Origin: Idiomarina sp. PL1-037
GTDB taxonomy: Bacteria > Pseudomonadota > Gammaproteobacteria > Enterobacterales > Alteromonadaceae
Assembly: GCF_034422975.1 (NCBI RefSeq)
Contig: NZ_CP139873.1
Span: forward strand, 1,984,001 to 2,048,000
Direction: 5' to 3'
DNA: 64,000 nucleotides
Made by a program: the position numbers and the translations under genes. Shown one piece after another: positions 8,065-16,652 of this stretch. Under the pieces are notes generated by a model. The model was given only the letters and a program-made list of their open reading frames with translations, made no database searches and was not told where the DNA came from. Each line of letters begins with the position of its first letter. The stretch's first letter is position 1.

Positions 8065-8832
8065 TCAGCAAGGACGCTGTCGATAGAACTGACATAACAA
8101 CCGGTAAACCTCGGGCATGTGCTCTTTCATGTTCTGAGGGTCTTCAAAAAAGGTTTCGCTACATACCGCGAAAAATTCAGCCGGGCTGGTTAACGAATAG
8201 CCATCAAGCGGTAACGGCCTATGATGGATAGAATCGCTCTGCAACCTCTCCCAGGCCGCCGAAAAAATATCGTGCCATTCGCCGGGCTTCATATCCGGAT
8301 GCATAGGCGGCGCGCCGTTGGCACCATCGCGCAACATATCGAGTTTGTGGGCAAACTCATGAATAACAACATTACTGGCTTTTCCATGACGAGCATGAGG
8401 CCCTGTTTGACATACCGACTGCCAGGAGAGAATTAACGGACCACGCAGCCATGCTTCACCGCTTAACCCAGGGCTTTGAGGGTGAACAACGCCGTCGTCG
8501 CTACGATACGGACGATTAGGAACAAAGTCCCCTTCGTAAAGAATAATGCTATATAAATGATCGTACCAATCTAACCCAAGGTGCAGAACAGGTACGCAGG
8601 CCATGGTCGCTATTTTTAAACACATCGCATCGGTGAACTGAAAATCCCCGCCTGATGCAAAGTTTTTACGAACCAGAAAACGGAAGCTCATATCTCGCAG
8701 AGCATCGCGCTCCGCCCCTTGATAACGCGCCATTACCGGCCAGTCTGCTACCGCTGACTCCCACTCACTTTCTGTGAACCCCATTTTTCTAATGCGTCTG
8801 TTCTCAAACCAATTGCGTAATCGCTTAAACAT
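8065..8832 (-). CDS. mtfA: MtfA-type zinc peptidase (family M90)
   Basis: A 255-residue cytoplasmic protein of the MtfA/DgsA anti-repressor family. In E. coli MtfA binds and relieves the glucose-system repressor Mlc and has aminopeptidase activity. The zinc site HEFAH is present in VVIHEFAHKLDMLRDG (about residues 152-167), and the downstream conserved segment PAEFFAVCSETFFEDP supplies the third ligand. Whether this organism has an Mlc homologue is not visible. It converges with the DUF748 gene, with about 30 bases between the stops. Confidence 0.87.
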   Translation of the reverse strand: MFKRLRNWFENRRIRKMGFTESEWESAVADWPVMARYQGAERDALRDMSFRFLVRKNFASGGDFQFTDAMCLKIATMACVPVLHLGLDWYDHLYSIILYEGDFVPNRPYRSDDGVVHPQSPGLSGEAWLRGPLILSWQSVCQTGPHARHGKASNVVIHEFAHKLDMLRDGANGAPPMHPDMKPGEWHDIFSAAWERLQSDSIHHRPLPLDGYSLTSPAEFFAVCSETFFEDPQNMKEHMPEVYRLLCQFYRQRPC

Positions 8833-9250
8833 GGCATTTCCAGGTTATGGGGGGCGGTAATATGAGAAATTTAATTCTCATATTTCAATGCGCTCTACGC
8901 AGACAGAAGATTAAACAAAATAACAATAATTCCAGCTATTACAAAAAACGGTAAAAGTGATTTTATAATTTTTTTCATTTCAGATAGAAACCTCTCAAAT
9001 TATGAAACATAAAAAACACTAGTTGCTTAGGTTTTGCGAAGTTGCCCTCACATGATGTTTTATCTGTATAGAATAACTCAGAGCGCGCTTGTTCTGGCCT
9101 AATCTGCACTCCTTTTCCTGAGAAATAGTGCAACTTCTTTGTGATGCTCTGGAGGCATGCTCTACCTTCTATGCTTAACAACTTAATAAGCCGACACCGT
9201 TTAAAGCAGCATAAATAGTAGCAGGGAAAAACACAATAACAGTGCCGAGG
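8833..9250. other. Intergenic region before mtfA
   Basis: 418 bases with no conserved gene. It holds a possible 27-residue membrane peptide on the minus strand, described separately. A 68-codon open frame on the same strand (stop at 8975) overlaps that start by ATGA, but its composition and weak ribosome-binding site do not support it as a gene. Confidence 0.5.
8895..8978 (-). CDS. Possible 27-residue single-pass membrane peptide
   Basis: The short frame encodes a lysine-rich start (MKKIIKS) followed by one continuous hydrophobic stretch (LLPFFVIAGIIVILFNLL) and ends SA. That layout is typical of bacterial small membrane proteins. AGAGG lies 12 bases upstream of the ATG, slightly far. It lies directly upstream of mtfA on the same strand. 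No family recognised. Confidence 0.4.
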   Translation of the reverse strand: MKKIIKSLLPFFVIAGIIVILFNLLSA

Positions 9251-9847
9251 TTAGTCCTCAGCGCTGTTATCAGACTCTTCTGACTTAGCCGCCTGTTCCA
9301 GTATTTTCTCGCGGAAATTGTCCAGGCCTTTCATGACTAAATCGTAGGTTTTGTCGACACCACTTTCGACTTCGCCTTCATACGCTTGTAAGCCTGTAAG
9401 AATATTTTTGGCGTCATCAAAGCCTTTTTCAATACCGCCAGTAATAGCTTCCATGAAATTATTCAGAGTGTCTTCTTCCGATTCGCCCGGGTTCATTTCT
9501 TTGTAGCGGCCATAAAAATTGGTCGCAAAAGAAACAATGCGATCTGCCGTGGCCTCGGGAGAAGTATCAACACCGGAATCGTAAATTTTCTGCGTGGCGT
9601 TTTTGCCCATTACCGGTTCCAGCTCGGCGTTAATGCCTTCCAGCGCCGTTTTGTACAGTAAGCTGAGCGAGTCATTATTACTGTTCAGTGATACCCGCTC
9701 ATGAGCGCGTAAAATGCCAGCATTGTTTGCCTGTTTAGACTGCGCTGCCATCTCTTTCATACTGTTGCCGTTATCATCAGTTTTTGCAGTGCTGTTCTGC
9801 TTACCAGAGCCCGTTACAGAGGTGCTATTACCTGTAGTAATTGACAT
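9251..9847 (-). CDS. DUF5610 domain protein
   Basis: A 198-residue protein without signal peptide or membrane segment. The N-terminal 60 residues are Ser/Thr/Asn/Gly-rich and probably disordered. The rest is helical and carries the DUF5610-like pattern: VDTSPEATADRIVSFATNFY, then NFMEAITGGIEKGFDDAKNIL and VDKTYDLVMKGLDNF. The family's function is not known to me. An SD (AGGAGC) precedes the ATG. It is in a loose minus-strand group with an orphan membrane protein upstream. The C-terminus is acidic. Family call from pattern memory only. Confidence 0.65.
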   Translation of the reverse strand: MSITTGNSTSVTGSGKQNSTAKTDDNGNSMKEMAAQSKQANNAGILRAHERVSLNSNNDSLSLLYKTALEGINAELEPVMGKNATQKIYDSGVDTSPEATADRIVSFATNFYGRYKEMNPGESEEDTLNNFMEAITGGIEKGFDDAKNILTGLQAYEGEVESGVDKTYDLVMKGLDNFREKILEQAAKSEESDNSAED

Positions 9848-9974
9848 AATATTGCTCCTGAAAAGTCCGGCTATAGCTTGGTTTTAGTATAGCCCGTAAC
9901 TTGTTAACGGCAGATACTGGTTAAAGTTTAATCTTTTTCAACAACAGCATTGAACAGCCCGAGTATGCCCAATA

Positions 9975-10319
9975 CTAGCTATTGATAACCACTTTCTCAG
10001 CAATTGGAAATAACGAGCCAGCCCGGTTAAACACCATATCGGTATGTTTTTTCGACAGAGTGATATCAATTGCATTTGAGCCTTGATTAAAAACAGTCAC
10101 AATTCTGTCAGCTTTCTGAATACGAGCTACATTGTGTTTGTTAATGAGTTTCCCAAGCGAAGGCACGATCCTGGCCAAAGGAGTATGAAGAATCCGTACA
10201 GAGTCTCCCGTTTCTTGAAAAACATGTTTTGGATTATTTAAACGCGATGAGCGAAGCATAAAGAGAACAACAACTAATGAAAGCGGCCCTAATAAGCTTA
10301 GTAAGTAAAAATACTCCAT
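9975..10319 (-). CDS. Uncharacterised single-pass membrane protein
   Basis: A 114-residue protein with an N-terminal membrane segment (about residues 4-22, YLLSLLGPLSLVVVLFML) followed by a basic, soluble region with beta-like segments (RIVTVFNQGSNAIDITLS). I recognise no family. AAGGAGTATCG gives a strong ribosome-binding site directly before the ATG, which supports it as a real gene. It lies between the DUF5610 gene and the fadR terminator, on the same strand as both. The cytoplasmic tail could bind a partner, but nothing indicates a function. Confidence 0.6.
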   Translation of the reverse strand: MEYFYLLSLLGPLSLVVVLFMLRSSRLNNPKHVFQETGDSVRILHTPLARIVPSLGKLINKHNVARIQKADRIVTVFNQGSNAIDITLSKKHTDMVFNRAGSLFPIAEKVVINS

Positions 10320-10462
10320 TCGATACTCCTTTTCTTTTTGTTGCCTTCACCAGCCATATCTGCAAATTGCTTTGGTCTTGTTACTTCGATTTCCATTACT
10401 ATTTCGTAGGAATATTGCGTATGCAATTGACACTAAATGGGTTAAAAATTAAAAGCAATAAA

Positions 10463-10497
10463 AAAGCCTGACAACTCAAAAAGAGTCATCAGGCTTT
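10463..10497 (-). terminator. Rho-independent terminator of fadR
   Basis: A 9-bp stem AAAGCCTGA / TCAGGCTTT, with an inner ACTC / GAGT pair around an A-loop, is followed on the minus strand by TTTTTATTG. It lies about 50 bases after the fadR stop. Confidence 0.85.
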
Positions 10498-10548
10498 AAT
10501 CAACAAACTAAATTTAATTCTACCGAAAAAGCAGGGAAACTAGCTTAA

Positions 10549-11259
10549 TTAACCCACCAAATCATCCGGCATATCACCACGCAGGCTATGCCAAATTTCG
10601 GCGGATTCATAACCGTAGCGGCGAACCAGGTTCACGGACTCGTTGTAGTCACCTTCGCGGGTTACGGCTATTAGGTTTTCATAGTAGTCGCGGGCCAGCT
10701 GGCGGGCTTCGGACGACGAAAAGTAATACTGCCCAATACGCGAGTACAGGCCTTTAAAGCCGTTCAGTACCAGCACATAAATGGGGTTGCCCGAGGCCAT
10801 GGCTAAGTCGTGGTTCAACTGGTAGTCGAACTCGGCAAAGGTCTTTTTGTTGTCTTCCAGCTCGCTGGTGGGTTCCAGTAGCTCCAGAACTCGCTTGGGG
10901 TTATGGCGAATGGCGGCGCGAATATAAATAGCGCTAATGTTGGTGCGCGCAGACAACAGCTGGTCGACTAGCTCCGGCATACCGTCTTCGTCGAGGCGCG
11001 CCAGGGTTTCCAGAATATTCAGGCCGGAGGTTTCCCAAAAGTTGTTCACTTTGGTGGGCTTGCCGTGCTGAATGGTCAGCCAGCCGTCGCGCGCCAGACG
11101 CTGCAGCACTTCACGCAGGGTGGTTCGCGTTACGCCAATGAGTTCAGACAGTTCTCGTTCAGCGGGTAGAATAGTGCCGGGTGCAAAATGCCCGTTCCAG
11201 ATAGATTTTACGATGTACTCCTCGGCAAAACCCGCCGGACTTTTAGCTTTTATTATCAT
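10549..11259 (-). CDS. fadR: Fatty acid-responsive regulator FadR
   Basis: A GntR-family repressor/activator that senses long-chain acyl-CoA, represses fatty acid degradation genes and activates unsaturated fatty acid synthesis in E. coli. The winged helix-turn-helix occupies residues 1-75 with PAERELSELIGVTRTTLREV and the LQRLARDGWLTIQHGKPT wing. The C-terminal FadR-type acyl-CoA domain begins near NFWETSGLNIL. The length of 236 fits. It is divergent from dsbB. fadD in this window carries a FadR-like operator, so an in-window regulatory link is likely. Confidence 0.95.
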   Translation of the reverse strand: MIIKAKSPAGFAEEYIVKSIWNGHFAPGTILPAERELSELIGVTRTTLREVLQRLARDGWLTIQHGKPTKVNNFWETSGLNILETLARLDEDGMPELVDQLLSARTNISAIYIRAAIRHNPKRVLELLEPTSELEDNKKTFAEFDYQLNHDLAMASGNPIYVLVLNGFKGLYSRIGQYYFSSSEARQLARDYYENLIAVTREGDYNESVNLVRRYGYESAEIWHSLRGDMPDDLVG

Positions 11260-11402
11260 ATTCCCGCCTGTGAACTAACTAATAAAAGGATTCTAGCAGC
11301 CTTGTGTGAGGTCGGACAAGATAACTTCTGGCTTTATATCGACAACACCACGCTATTTGGGTATGGTTTCTACGTTTTTACAGTTTCTTAAGGAAAATCA
11401 TC

Positions 11403-11948
11403 ATGCTGTCTGTGGGTCAGTGGCCTAACAAACCTTTTGCCTGGTTACTGTTATTTTTAGGATGTTCAGGCCTGTTGGGCGCCGCACTTTACTTCCAGAT
11501 GGTTCTTAACTTAGAGCCCTGCGTAAAGTGTGTTTATCAACGTATGGCGGTTGTCGGTATTGGCTTGTCTGCTATTGTCGGCCTGTTTGGCTCCGGGCTT
11601 TGGTTAACGCGCTGGGCGGCTTTAATTGGCTGGCTTTACAGTAGTTATCAGGGCTTACTAATTGCCTACGACCATTGGGATCTCCAAACCTCGAAAAACG
11701 CGTTCTTTGCGGTGTGTGAAAGTGCACCTAATTTCCCCAGCTGGGCACCACTGCACGAATGGATGCCTGGTCTTTTTTCGGCACCAGGACTATGCGGTGA
11801 CATTGACTGGCAATGGCTGGGATTAGGTATGCCGGGCTGGATGACGGTGATTTTTGCGGGCTTATTGCTCATCGCCATTATTGTCACCATTTGCCACATT
11901 ATTTCGTCGTTCACGAAAAAAGACGGGCTGGTGCTTTACCACAAATAA
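11403..11948 (+). CDS. dsbB: Disulfide bond formation protein DsbB
   Basis: An inner-membrane quinone oxidoreductase that reoxidises periplasmic DsbA. Four membrane segments are visible, with the first cysteine pair in LEPCVKCVYQR (about residues 38-41) and the second pair (CESAPNF and APGLCGD) in the second periplasmic loop. The 181-residue length is usual. It is divergent from fadR, and fadR and dsbB are also near each other in E. coli. Converges on the ycgN-like gene with a short gap. Confidence 0.95.
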   Translation: MLSVGQWPNKPFAWLLLFLGCSGLLGAALYFQMVLNLEPCVKCVYQRMAVVGIGLSAIVGLFGSGLWLTRWAALIGWLYSSYQGLLIAYDHWDLQTSKNAFFAVCESAPNFPSWAPLHEWMPGLFSAPGLCGDIDWQWLGLGMPGWMTVIFAGLLLIAIIVTICHIISSFTKKDGLVLYHK

Positions 11949-11966
11949 TCCGTTTTAATACCAGCG

Positions 11967-12398
11967 CTAAGACAAGGGCCAGGTTACTATTCTGTCTTCC
12001 AGGTCGCCCTTAAACTTCGCTTCACTTACGCAATGGCCGGCTACATGATAGCCGGCTTTTTCCATTGGCTCTTTGCTGCCCTCATGCCTTAACGGATGCC
12101 ATTCAGGCAAAGGCTGCCCTTCTGCCCGTAGCCGATACGCGCAACTGGCGGGCATAAAGTAAACCTCGTCGAGATTGTCAGGAGTTAAGGTAACGCATTC
12201 GGGTACGCGCTGGCTTCGGTGAGCGTAGTCGCTGCAACATGCGGTGTCGGTGTCTAATAACCGACAGGCAACATTGGTGGAATAAAGGTGGTCTTCTTCG
12301 TCCTGCAATTGGTTTAAGCAGCACTGCCCACAGCCGTCGCACAGGGCTTCCCACTGTGCATGACTGAGTGTATGCAGCGGCTGCTCATACCATTTCAT
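11967..12398 (-). CDS. ycgN: YcgN family cysteine-cluster protein
   Basis: A UPF0260-family protein of 143 residues, with a conserved set of cysteines: CDGCGQCC at about residues 19-26, then further Cys residues around CRLLDTDTACCSDY. These look like metal or Fe-S ligands (a CxxCxxxCC-type cluster). The function is unproven. I start at MKWYEQPL; a frame with an earlier ATG would overlap the upstream transglycosylase. The start lies 16 bases after that gene's stop, so they are likely co-transcribed. YcgL and YcgN are also neighbours in E. coli. Confidence 0.85.
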   Translation of the reverse strand: MKWYEQPLHTLSHAQWEALCDGCGQCCLNQLQDEEDHLYSTNVACRLLDTDTACCSDYAHRSQRVPECVTLTPDNLDEVYFMPASCAYRLRAEGQPLPEWHPLRHEGSKEPMEKAGYHVAGHCVSEAKFKGDLEDRIVTWPLS

Positions 12399-12414
12399 TA
12401 ATACCGACAAGGCA

Positions 12415-13452
12415 TTACCTTGGAAAACGAATGCGGTCGGACAAATAGCCCACGGCAGCCACAAAGTAGTGTGAACGGTTCCAGCGCATTAGGGCGTCGT
12501 AGTTAGCATAAGCTAGGTAAACTCGGCCCTCTTTGTCGTCAGGAATCACTATTGAGGCGTCGATATCGGCACGCGATGGCAACTCAGAGCCGTCAAAACG
12601 CGTAACACCTAAGTCTGCCCACTCGGCTAATTTTTTCTTGGTGTCCAGCCCCGCTAATGACTCATCAAAACCTTCAGGCAGTTGTACCTGACGTCCCCAG
12701 GTTACGTCGTCTTTCCAGCCAACTGAGCTTAGATAGTTAGCGGCTGACGCAAATACGTCGGGGTAGCTGCCCCAAATGTCTTTTTTGCCGTCGTTGTCGT
12801 AGTCCACGGCGTAACTCATGAAAGAGCTGGGCATAAACTGAGTCTGACCCATAGCGCCAGCCCATGATCCTTTCATTTGCTCCGGTTCAATGTGGCCGTC
12901 TTCAATAATGGTTAAGGCTTCCCAAAGCTGTTTCTTGAAAAATGCTTCACGACGCCCATCAAAAGCCAGCGTGGTTAATGCAGAAACCACATCAAAGCCA
13001 CCGGTGAACGAGCCAAAGTTGGTTTCAATGCCCCACAACGCCACAATAAAGCGCGGCTGTACGCCGTACTCTTTACCAACTCTCTCAAGCAGTTCTTTGT
13101 GCTCGTTGTATTTTTCCAGCGCTTTTGCCGCTTTCCATTCCGGCACAGCACGTGGCAGATAGGTATCCAGAGTTAGCTTAAATTCCGGCTGGTTTTTATC
13201 CAGCTCGACTGCCCGCTCGTAATACTTCACTTTGGCAAACGCTTTATCCAGAGTGTCCTGCTTATAGCCGCTTTCAATGGCTTCTGCTTTCAGAGCTTCA
13301 ACGTAGGTGGCAAACTGTTGATTAACCTCTTCGCTGGACTCTTTTTTTGCTTTATCCTCAGCTTCCTGATACGCGGAAGCCGGCGCGCTGAGCGCAAATG
13401 AAGAGGCCAGACAAAAAGCCAGCCCTGCCACTTTTATTTTATTTGTTAACAT
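12415..13452 (-). CDS. Periplasmic lytic murein transglycosylase (MltB family)
   Basis: It cleaves the glycan strand of peptidoglycan, forming 1,6-anhydro-muropeptides. An N-terminal signal peptide (about residues 1-27, ending SAPASA) has no lipobox cysteine, so the product is probably soluble, unlike E. coli MltB. The catalytic segment ALWGIETNFGSFTGG holds the general acid Glu (about residue 144), followed by GSWAGAMGQTQFMPSSF, a family signature. The 345-residue length fits the SltB/MltB family. The start overlaps the ycgL stop by 14 bases. Its AnhMurNAc products are the substrate of AmpG, also in this window. Confidence 0.92.
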   Translation of the reverse strand: MLTNKIKVAGLAFCLASSFALSAPASAYQEAEDKAKKESSEEVNQQFATYVEALKAEAIESGYKQDTLDKAFAKVKYYERAVELDKNQPEFKLTLDTYLPRAVPEWKAAKALEKYNEHKELLERVGKEYGVQPRFIVALWGIETNFGSFTGGFDVVSALTTLAFDGRREAFFKKQLWEALTIIEDGHIEPEQMKGSWAGAMGQTQFMPSSFMSYAVDYDNDGKKDIWGSYPDVFASAANYLSSVGWKDDVTWGRQVQLPEGFDESLAGLDTKKKLAEWADLGVTRFDGSELPSRADIDASIVIPDDKEGRVYLAYANYDALMRWNRSHYFVAAVGYLSDRIRFPR

Positions 13453-13699
13453 TGAATTGAAGTTCCTCTCGTTTCGGCGGCAACTGCAAGTAGTAGCCGT
13501 CGTTATGCAAATGTTCCTGTAACTTTTCGACCGTTAAACGAGCCAACTGTTCACGGCCCGCCAGGTTTAATGTCAGAACTTTTTCTGCGCGACCAAACTG
13601 CTCGCGCAAAACGTCAGGTACTTCGGTAAATTCGTCACCGTGAGGCAGGTACAAATAGGTATCCGTTTTCTTCGAGCTGCGATAAACATCACACAGCAT
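13439..13699 (-). CDS. ycgL: YcgL domain protein
   Basis: A small (86-residue) protein of the YcgL family, with the typical opening MLCDVYRSSKKTDTYLYLP and the C-terminal YYLQLPPKRE motif. The family has a known alpha/beta fold but no settled function. I start at the ATG with AGGAGAAC just upstream; a longer frame would run into rnd. It sits between rnd and the transglycosylase in a continuous minus-strand run. Confidence 0.88.
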   Translation of the reverse strand: MLCDVYRSSKKTDTYLYLPHGDEFTEVPDVLREQFGRAEKVLTLNLAGREQLARLTVEKLQEHLHNDGYYLQLPPKREELQFNVNK

Positions 13700-13721
13700 G
13701 GCTGTTCTCCTGAATATGGGC

Positions 13722-14897
13722 TCAGGCCCGACTAACAATAGCCTGTAATTCTGCCCCAATTGCCTGCTTGCGCCAACCCACCAGTAAGTCTGGTTGCGGC
13801 AAACGTTGCTGTTGTTGCGTTGAATACTGCCAGTGAAAGTTAATCATGTCGTTAATTTGCTTACGCGAAGCCACTAACGACGCCGGAACCTGCAGGCTTT
13901 CGGCAAGTTCGGTAACCGCTTTTTTTATAGCCTTAAAGGTTGGTTTATAACCGTCCATATCGTCCAGGCGTTCAAGAGTTTTCGGCAGTTCCGTTTCAGG
14001 CACTTGTTTAGCCTGCTGAATACAGCGAATAATGTCCCGCCCTGAATACTTACGTGACATAGGCGCTAAATCGGGAATTCGGCTTAGCTCGTCATCGCTT
14101 TTTGGCATTCTTCGGGCTAGCTCAAGCAAGACCCCGTCTTTGGCAATAAAGCCCAGCGGAATGTCGCGCTCACGCGCTTTGTGTAAACGCCAGGGCGTCA
14201 GAATTTTCAGCGCCGCCAGTTGCCTCGGGTTCAGCTGCCAGGCATTGCCTACGCCCAAATAGAGCAGATCATCCGGCCAGCTTTGTGTGCGTTTACGCAC
14301 CTGAATTTGCGACTCTTCGTACACAATATCCAGCACACCTTTTTCTTCACACAAAGCTTTAAGATATGGGTACATTACCGCCAGATAACTGGCATCGGCA
14401 GCCGCATAGTCTAACTGTTCATCGCTTAACGGCCGTTTCAGCCAGTTGGTACGTGACAAGCTCTTGTCCAGCTCAACGCCGTCAAACAACGCGTCGACCA
14501 GACGCGCGTAACCCATTGAGTCACCCAGGCCACAAAAACCGGCGGCTATCTGGCTATCAAAAATTTGTTTGGGTTGACGACCATTGCTTTGCTGGAAAAA
14601 CAGTTCAATATCTTCGCCACCGGCATGCAATACCGTTTCGACTTCATCGCCGGAAATTAATTGCCATAAAGGCTCTAAATCAATATCCGCCAGCGGGTCA
14701 ATAACAGCCGTAATGCCATTTGCATGAATTTGTAATAAGCCTAGCTGAGCATAGTAAGTGCGTTCGCGCACAAACTCAGAGTCGATGGTAAACCAACCGC
14801 ATTGTTTCGCTTGCTGGCAGAGATCCTGGAGATCGTGAGTGGTGGTAACGAGCCGGTATTGTCGTACCGACTCGGGTAATTCTAACGGTAGAGTCAA
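13722..14897 (-). CDS. rnd: Ribonuclease D
   Basis: A DEDDy-family 3'-5' exoribonuclease for tRNA 3' maturation. The first exonuclease motif DSEFVRERTYY is at about residues 39-49, the second around VLHAGGEDIELF, and the third DYAAADASYL with its tyrosine near residue 200. An HRDC domain follows (about residues 215-300, WRLHKARERDIPLGFIAKD). The 391-residue length is normal. The start overlaps the fadD stop by four bases (ATGA), so the two are translationally coupled. fadD-rnd is the same order as in E. coli. Confidence 0.95.
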   Translation of the reverse strand: MTLPLELPESVRQYRLVTTTHDLQDLCQQAKQCGWFTIDSEFVRERTYYAQLGLLQIHANGITAVIDPLADIDLEPLWQLISGDEVETVLHAGGEDIELFFQQSNGRQPKQIFDSQIAAGFCGLGDSMGYARLVDALFDGVELDKSLSRTNWLKRPLSDEQLDYAAADASYLAVMYPYLKALCEEKGVLDIVYEESQIQVRKRTQSWPDDLLYLGVGNAWQLNPRQLAALKILTPWRLHKARERDIPLGFIAKDGVLLELARRMPKSDDELSRIPDLAPMSRKYSGRDIIRCIQQAKQVPETELPKTLERLDDMDGYKPTFKAIKKAVTELAESLQVPASLVASRKQINDMINFHWQYSTQQQQRLPQPDLLVGWRKQAIGAELQAIVSRA

Positions 14898-16564
14898 GCG
14901 TCGTCCTCTTCTTCGCGTAATTCACGGCGAATTATTTTGCCGACGTTCGATTTAGGCAATTCGTCACGAAACTCAACCAGTTTAGGCACTTTGTAACCAG
15001 TCAAATTTTCGCGGGAGAAATCGATAACTTCACGTTCGGTCAATGACTTATCTTTTGCCACAATGAATACTTTTACAGCTTCGCCAGACGACTCGTGTGG
15101 CACACCTATAGCTGCCGACTCAAGAATCTTAGGATGCTCAGCTAACACGTCCTCAATTTCGTTTGGATAAACATTAAAGCCCGAAACCAAAATCATGTCT
15201 TTTTTACGGTCCACAATTTTGAAGTAACCACGCTCATCAGCAGTGGCCATATCACCCGTTGCAAACCAACCATCTTTAATTGATTCTGCTGTCGCGTCAG
15301 GACGGTTCAGGTAACCCACCATAACCTGTGGGCCCTTCACTTCCAGCTCGCCGGGTTCACCTAAAGCGACTTCTTCGCGAGTTTCAGGATCAACAATGCG
15401 CATATCGGTACTTGGCACAGGTAAACCAATACTGCCCGTATAATGCTCAATGTCATATGGATTAACAGTAACCACAGGAGAGCACTCGGTTAAACCGTAC
15501 CCCTCCAGCAAACGAGACTTGGTTACCCGCTCCCACTCTTCGGCCACTGCTCGCTGAACCGCCATACCCCCACCCAGGGCAATTTTTAAATTAGAGAAGT
15601 TAACGTCTTTGAAACCTTTGGTATTTAGTAGACCATTAAATAACGTATTAACACCTGAAAGCATTGAGAAAGGGTACTTATTCAGCTCTTTCACAAAATT
15701 AGGCATATCGCGCGGGTTGGTAATTAAAACGTTCTTGCCGCCATGCTTAATAAAGGTAAGGCAGTTCGCGGTTAACGCAAAGATATGATACAGCGGCAAG
15801 GCGGTAATAATGGTTTCTTCGCCGTCGTTCATTATGGGAGTAATAACCGAGGAGACTTGCTCCAGGTTAGCAACCATATTACGGTGCGACAGCATAGCGC
15901 CTTTGGCCACACCCGTTGTGCCGCCTGTGTACTGTAAAAAAGCAATATCATCGCCGCTCACTTCAGGACGTTTATAATCCGCCGCGGTACCTTTTGCCAG
16001 TGCCTGGTTAAAACTCACCGTGCCTTTTAGCTTATGAGAAGGCACCATACGCTTGATATACTTAACCACAAAGTTCACTACGCAGCGCTTAAGCAAAGGT
16101 AACTGATCGCCAATTTGCGTGGTAATGACTAAATCGAGTGGAGCTTCTTCTTTTATTTTTTCATAAGTTTGAGCAAAGTTTTCCAGAATAACCAGAGCCT
16201 TTGCCTGGGAATCTACCAGCTGGTGCTTTAACTCGCGCGGAGTATAAAGTGGGTTGACGTTAACCACAGTCATGCCTGCTCGCAAAATGCCGAACAAGGC
16301 CACGGGATATTGCAGTAAATTTGGCATCATAACCGCAACAGCGTCGCCTTTTTTCAGACCAGTACTGTGCAAGTAAGCGGCAAAGTCGCGAGTTTTCTGG
16401 CCCAGTTCTTTAAAACTCATTTCTGAGTCCATGTTCACGAAAGCCGTTTTCTCGCCGTACTTTTCAATGGACTGTTCAAGTATGTCAACCAGCGACGCAA
16501 AGTGATCCGGATCAATTGTTTCCGGTACTCCCGCTGGGTAGTTTTCCAACCAAATTTTATCCAT
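14894..16564 (-). CDS. fadD: Long-chain fatty acid-CoA ligase FadD
   Basis: It activates exogenous long-chain fatty acids on the inner membrane face, producing acyl-CoA for beta-oxidation and as the FadR ligand. The start MDKIWLENYPAGVP is the standard FadD N-terminus. The P-loop YTGGTTGVAKGAML is at about residues 213-226, then GYGLTECSP, the FACS signature region DGWFATGDMATADERGYFKIVDRKKDMI, and the catalytic lysine in SNVGKIIRREL. The 556-residue length fits. A FadR-like site lies 50-70 bases upstream. It is first in a fadD-rnd run. Confidence 0.96.
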   Translation of the reverse strand: MDKIWLENYPAGVPETIDPDHFASLVDILEQSIEKYGEKTAFVNMDSEMSFKELGQKTRDFAAYLHSTGLKKGDAVAVMMPNLLQYPVALFGILRAGMTVVNVNPLYTPRELKHQLVDSQAKALVILENFAQTYEKIKEEAPLDLVITTQIGDQLPLLKRCVVNFVVKYIKRMVPSHKLKGTVSFNQALAKGTAADYKRPEVSGDDIAFLQYTGGTTGVAKGAMLSHRNMVANLEQVSSVITPIMNDGEETIITALPLYHIFALTANCLTFIKHGGKNVLITNPRDMPNFVKELNKYPFSMLSGVNTLFNGLLNTKGFKDVNFSNLKIALGGGMAVQRAVAEEWERVTKSRLLEGYGLTECSPVVTVNPYDIEHYTGSIGLPVPSTDMRIVDPETREEVALGEPGELEVKGPQVMVGYLNRPDATAESIKDGWFATGDMATADERGYFKIVDRKKDMILVSGFNVYPNEIEDVLAEHPKILESAAIGVPHESSGEAVKVFIVAKDKSLTEREVIDFSRENLTGYKVPKLVEFRDELPKSNVGKIIRRELREEEDDA

Positions 16565-16615
16565 AAAAGGCTCCGCCTCTCACTATTTATAGTTATTTTC
16601 AGTGGCGCAATCATC

Positions 16616-16633
16616 GCATATCCGACCAGTGAA
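16616..16633 (-). promoter_or_regulatory. Probable FadR operator upstream of fadD
   Basis: On the coding strand the sequence reads ACTGGTCGGATATG. It matches the core of the known FadR consensus (AnCTGGTCnGAnnTG) at most positions. It lies about 50-70 bases before the fadD start, where a repressor would overlap the promoter. fadR itself is in this window. Confidence 0.6.
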
Positions 16634-16652
16634 TCCTAGTCGTTACCAGCTG

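Noticed and set aside
8975..9181. A 68-codon minus-strand frame whose stop overlaps the 27-residue peptide start
   Set aside because: Weak ribosome-binding site and mixed, unconvincing composition; kept only as a remark.
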